Below, in pieces: positions 4,404 through 6,401 of a DNA stretch of 6,401 bases. The stretch comes from Lachnospiraceae bacterium (GTDB lineage Bacteria > Bacillota > Clostridia > Lachnospirales > Lachnospiraceae): assembly GCA_003447295.1 (NCBI GenBank), contig DLZQ01000089.1, forward strand, positions 1 to 6,401, in the 5' to 3' direction. The notes below the pieces were generated by a model. It worked only from the letters and a program-made list of their open reading frames with translations. It was not told where the DNA came from and did no database searches. A program made the translations under genes and the position numbers. Each line of letters starts with the position of its first letter. Positions within the stretch are counted from its first letter, which is position 1.

Positions 4404-5867
4404 TTACTGTAACAGAGACAGTACGCCCTGATTGGACTGGTTAGACTGAGCCAACATAGCCTGACCTGCCTGAGCCAGGATGTTGTTGTTGGAGTACTTA
4501 ACCATCTCAGTAGCCATATCGGTATCACGGATCTGGCTCTCTGCGCTGGTGGTATTCTCAACTACGTTGTCGAGGTTGTTGATGGTGTGCTCCAGACGGT
4601 TCTGAACTGCACCGAGTGCGGAACGCTGGGTGGAAACCTTCTGGATAGCTTCCTTGATAGTTTCTACTGCTGAAAGAGCATTTTTGTCATTTGCTCCATC
4701 AACTTTCAAACCATTTACACCAAGTCCTTTTGCAGACATTGCATCCAAACTTACAGTGATCTGGTTGTTAGAAGTTGCATCTGCACCAACATGAAGTGTA
4801 AGGTTCAATGCACCGGTCAAATCCTGCTTAGCGGTTACCATTGCTGCATCAGCGGTAAGTTTATTTCCAAGTGCATCATATACTGATTTTGCATCAGCTC
4901 TGACTGCGGGATTAACTGTATTTCCTGTTGTGCTTGCAGTAAAGTAATTATCTAATGCGTTCTCAGGAATTCCGTTACCATCCTTATCATAATACTTCAT
5001 GGTCTCGCCTGTACCAAAACCTCCTGTTGCCTTGGTTGCAGTAATAGTCTCTGATCCTTCTAACTTATCGTCCTTAGCAGTTCCTAACTTAGTATTAGCC
5101 ACTGTGAACTCAGCAACTACTGTACCCTTGCTGTCCTTAATCGCATACTTGTTGTTGCCTGCTGCATCAGCTGCTACTTTATACTTATCTGTTCCGTTTA
5201 AGGAAACTGCTACTGTATTATCAAACTTATTTGTTGTAGTAGAAGCTGCACTCTTAAATGTAAGACTTAAGCCCTGATCGCGAATCAGCTTTGCTACTTC
5301 ATTTTGTGCATCTCCGCTTGCGGTACCCTTGAATGTAAGACCGGTAATCGTTGTTCCATTTCCTGTTGCAGTTGTATCCATAGTAGCCGTTGCAACATTA
5401 TTAGCAGTTGCCTTTGCATAGCTATAGGTATAATCTTTTGTTGCGTCCTGATCACCCTTCAGCAGATAAGTCTCGTTAAACTTGGTGGTCTCTGCTACAC
5501 GATCAATTTCAGTAGTCAGCTGATCAATTTCGTTCTGGATGTAGCTTCTGTCATCCTCACTGTTAGTTCCGTTAGCAGCCTTAACAGCTAGCTCATTCAT
5601 TCTCTGCAGCATATCCTGAACTTCGTTCAGAGCACCTTCAGCGGTCTGTACTGCACTGATACCGTCCTGTGCGTTACTGGAAGCCTGTGTCAGACCTCTG
5701 ATCTGCTTTCTCATCTTCTCACTGATGGACAGGCCTGCTGCATCATCTGCTGCACGGTTGATCTTGTAACCGGAAGACAGTTTCTCGGTGGACTTTGCCT
5801 GAGAAGCGGTGGTTAAGCCTAACATTCTGTTAGAGTTCATAGCTGTAAGATTGTGTTGTACTACCAT
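4404..5867 (-). CDS. fliC: flagellin, 487 aa, Lachnospiraceae / CBir1-like type
   Basis: Structural subunit of the flagellar filament, exported through the flagellar type III apparatus and polymerised outside the cell. The N-terminal D0-D1 region (about 1-140) starts MVVQHNLTAMNSNRMLG and contains LSSGYKINRAADDAAGLSIS (30-49). The C-terminal D1-D0 region (about 397-487) contains AVQNRLEHTINNL and ends in SLLQ. Residues 141-396 form a Thr/Ala/Asn/Lys-rich variable domain. LQRMNELAV (87-95) corresponds to the TLR5-binding helix of Salmonella FliC, with R89 in place of R90. As expected for flagellins it has no cleaved signal peptide. AAGGAGGT (5876-5883) lies 8 nt before the ATG. It follows csrA by 179 nt, and the leader carries CsrA-type sites. 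It is close to flagellins known as Crohn's disease antigens (CBir1) from related bacteria; antigenicity here is inference. Confidence 0.97.
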   Translation of the reverse strand: MVVQHNLTAMNSNRMLGLTTASQAKSTEKLSSGYKINRAADDAAGLSISEKMRKQIRGLTQASSNAQDGISAVQTAEGALNEVQDMLQRMNELAVKAANGTNSEDDRSYIQNEIDQLTTEIDRVAETTKFNETYLLKGDQDATKDYTYSYAKATANNVATATMDTTATGNGTTITGLTFKGTASGDAQNEVAKLIRDQGLSLTFKSAASTTTNKFDNTVAVSLNGTDKYKVAADAAGNNKYAIKDSKGTVVAEFTVANTKLGTAKDDKLEGSETITATKATGGFGTGETMKYYDKDGNGIPENALDNYFTASTTGNTVNPAVRADAKSVYDALGNKLTADAAMVTAKQDLTGALNLTLHVGADATSNNQITVSLDAMSAKGLGVNGLKVDGANDKNALSAVETIKEAIQKVSTQRSALGAVQNRLEHTINNLDNVVENTTSAESQIRDTDMATEMVKYSNNNILAQAGQAMLAQSNQSNQGVLSLLQ

Positions 5868-5875
5868 AATAATTT

Positions 5876-5958
5876 ACCTCCTTGTATTACTGCCCAATTC
5901 CTTTTGCGGCAGTGTGCGTATCTGTATTGTTATTGAGAAATCCTTTTCTCCCAGATAC
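5876..5958 (-). promoter_or_regulatory. flagellin 5' leader with three candidate CsrA-binding sites
   Basis: All sites are read on the minus strand. Site 1: GAGAAA-AGGA-TTTCTC (5935-5950) is a perfect 6-bp hairpin with an AGGA tetraloop, enclosed by GTATCTG/CAGATAC (5952-5958 and 5918-5924). Site 2: ACTGCC/GGCAGT (5889-5894 and 5908-5913) closes a 13-nt loop containing AAAAGGAA. Site 3: AUACAAGGAGGU (5876-5887) overlaps the Shine-Dalgarno sequence and matches the CsrA SELEX consensus RUACARGGAUGU at 11 of 12 positions. CsrA dimers bind GGA in loops and bridge two sites; in B. subtilis CsrA represses hag translation this way. A TATAAA (5970-5975) could be a -10 that starts the transcript just upstream of site 1, but it has no good -35. 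No sigma-28-type promoter was found. Confidence 0.62.
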
Positions 5959-5976
5959 TTGTTGTTAGTTTTATAG

Positions 5977-6033
5977 TAACCGGAGTAGGAGCTTCCCTGT
6001 CGGGCCCTGACAGAGCCGCTCTTCCTCCGGTTA
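5977..6033 (-). other. long hairpin between csrA and flagellin
   Basis: On the minus strand TAACCGGAG (6025-6033) pairs exactly with CTCCGGTTA (5977-5985). Inside, GAGC/GCTC and CUCUGUC/GACAGGG (one G-U) extend the rod to a loop of about 7 nt, AGGGCCC. It begins 13 nt after the csrA stop. No U-run follows on the minus strand (the next bases are CTATAAAAC), so it is not a standard intrinsic terminator. It may protect the csrA mRNA 3' end or a processed flagellin mRNA 5' end, or attenuate read-through. Confidence 0.55.
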
Positions 6034-6046
6034 TTACCATATGAAA

Positions 6047-6316
6047 TTATTTGTCCGCATTTCCCTTTGTGATGATCACGTTAGATTTTTTGCGGTACTT
6101 CTCCGGGTGCTCTTCTTCCGCATAATATTTAGGAAGCTTCGCTCTCTCCTCCGGATCTGTGATCTGGTTCTCTAATACCGTGCTTCGCACGATGTTCACC
6201 TCTTTCGGTGCATCGATCATGATGCGGAGATGATTCTTGGTTCCTCCCAGGAACACGATCTTGATATTGTCATTGATCATCAGGTATTCTTCCGGACTAA
6301 CGGTCAGACGCAGCAT
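6047..6316 (-). CDS. csrA: CsrA-like carbon storage / flagellin translational regulator, 89 aa
   Basis: Small RNA-binding protein predicted to repress translation of GGA-containing mRNAs, here most likely flagellin. Residues 1-48 align without gaps to E. coli CsrA: MLxLT (1-5), LMINDNIKI (12-20), LGG (23-25), N28, R31-I32, APKEV (36-40) and R44. L4 and R44, central to RNA binding, are kept, but the usual R6-R7 is V6-S7. The protein is 89 aa against 61 in E. coli and about 74 in B. subtilis, so it has a long, charged C-terminal extension (52-89); in Firmicutes that region binds the FliW antagonist. ATG 6314-6316 is chosen because AAGGAGGT (6324-6331) lies 7 nt upstream; an in-frame GTG at 6365-6367 has no such support. 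ACAAGGAGGU at its own start also resembles a CsrA site, so autoregulation is possible. fliW is not visible here. Confidence 0.88.
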   Translation of the reverse strand: MLRLTVSPEEYLMINDNIKIVFLGGTKNHLRIMIDAPKEVNIVRSTVLENQITDPEERAKLPKYYAEEEHPEKYRKKSNVIITKGNADK

Positions 6317-6369
6317 ATCGATAACCTCCTTGTTTTTGTTCAGCCTTCCTTGCCTGCTGGTTTGCACTG

Positions 6370-6398
6370 ATGCAACATTTTATTATGGAATGTTGCAT
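6370..6398. repeat. perfect 10-bp inverted repeat upstream of csrA
   Basis: ATGCAACATT (6370-6379 on the plus strand) and AATGTTGCAT (6389-6398) are exact reverse complements around a 9-nt AT-rich spacer. The repeat ends 54 bp upstream of the csrA ATG. There is no U-run downstream on the minus strand. On the plus strand it is followed only by TTT at the window edge. It could be an operator for csrA, or a weak terminator of a gene beyond the edge. Confidence 0.5.
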
Positions 6399-6401
6399 TT
6401 T

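Noticed and set aside
4217..4561. Minus-strand frame spanning the terminator and the rpn and flagellin 3' ends
   Set aside because: It crosses a strong bidirectional terminator and overlaps two confident genes in other frames.
4999..5591. Plus-strand open frames opposite the flagellin variable region
   Set aside because: They are antisense shadows with Val/Leu/Ser-rich or Cys/Ile/Ser-rich composition from complementing Thr/Ala/Asn codons; no independent support.
5868..6046. Sigma-28 (TAAA-N15-GCCGATAA) flagellin promoter
   Set aside because: I searched the minus strand between csrA and flagellin. A TAAA occurs at 5970-5973, but nothing resembling GCCGATAA lies at the required spacing.
6317..6367. 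GTG at 6365-6367 as an earlier csrA start
   Set aside because: The extra 17 residues would include the translated ribosome binding site. CsrA proteins start at the MLxLT motif, encoded at 6302-6316, right after AAGGAGGT.
6340..6401. Short minus-strand frame open from the right edge to TGA at 6340-6342, possible end of an upstream gene such as fliW
   Set aside because: The roughly 20 residues run through a perfect palindrome (6370-6398) and show no FliW-like sequence; more likely non-coding.

Overview
The window looks like a chromosomal piece from a motile, low-to-moderate GC gut Firmicute, most likely Lachnospiraceae (Roseburia, Agathobacter or a CBir1-flagellin relative). The grounds are a flagellin starting MVVQHNLTAMNSNRMLG, a csrA gene directly upstream of it, two Rpn-family nucleases of types common in that family, and near-perfect AAGGAGG ribosome binding sites. 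There is no rRNA, tRNA, CRISPR array or complete insertion sequence.

Layout. Bases 1-1607 (minus) hold an M3-family zinc oligoendopeptidase whose last ~20-30 codons lie beyond the left edge. Bases 1608-1877 hold a cluster of GAAAAATGTTA-type motifs, three of them exactly 33 bp apart, plus the terminator of the next gene. Bases 1878-2702 (minus) and 3244-4299 (plus) are two divergent PD-(D/E)XK nucleases of the Rpn (recombination-promoting nuclease) superfamily, from different subfamilies. They are separated by 541 bp of AT-rich DNA with several inverted repeats and no convincing gene. A strong bidirectional terminator (4297-4344) separates the second rpn gene from the convergent flagellin gene (4404-5867, minus). 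Upstream of flagellin lie a structured 179-nt leader and a csrA-like gene (6047-6316, minus).

How the parts may work together. (1) csrA-flagellin looks like a post-transcriptional circuit. The flagellin leader has a hairpin with an AGGA tetraloop, a second hairpin with AAGGA in its loop, and AUACAAGGAGGU over the Shine-Dalgarno sequence, which matches 11 of 12 positions of the CsrA consensus. CsrA encoded next door could block flagellin translation as it does in Bacillus subtilis. (2) Both rpn genes carry, in frame near the 3' end, a strong Shine-Dalgarno sequence correctly spaced from an ATG: GGAGG-9 nt-ATG giving 68 aa, and AAGGAGGT-7 nt-ATG giving 83 aa. In both, a 12-bp (four-residue) tandem repeat follows just after the internal start. 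This matches the gene-within-gene toxin/antitoxin arrangement (RpnL/RpnS) reported for E. coli Rpn antiphage proteins. The divergent pair is therefore a candidate two-module defence islet between a housekeeping peptidase and the flagellin locus. This is the most interesting part of the window.

Limits: promoters are tentative, no sigma-28 flagellin promoter was found, and all functions are inferred from motifs read by eye.
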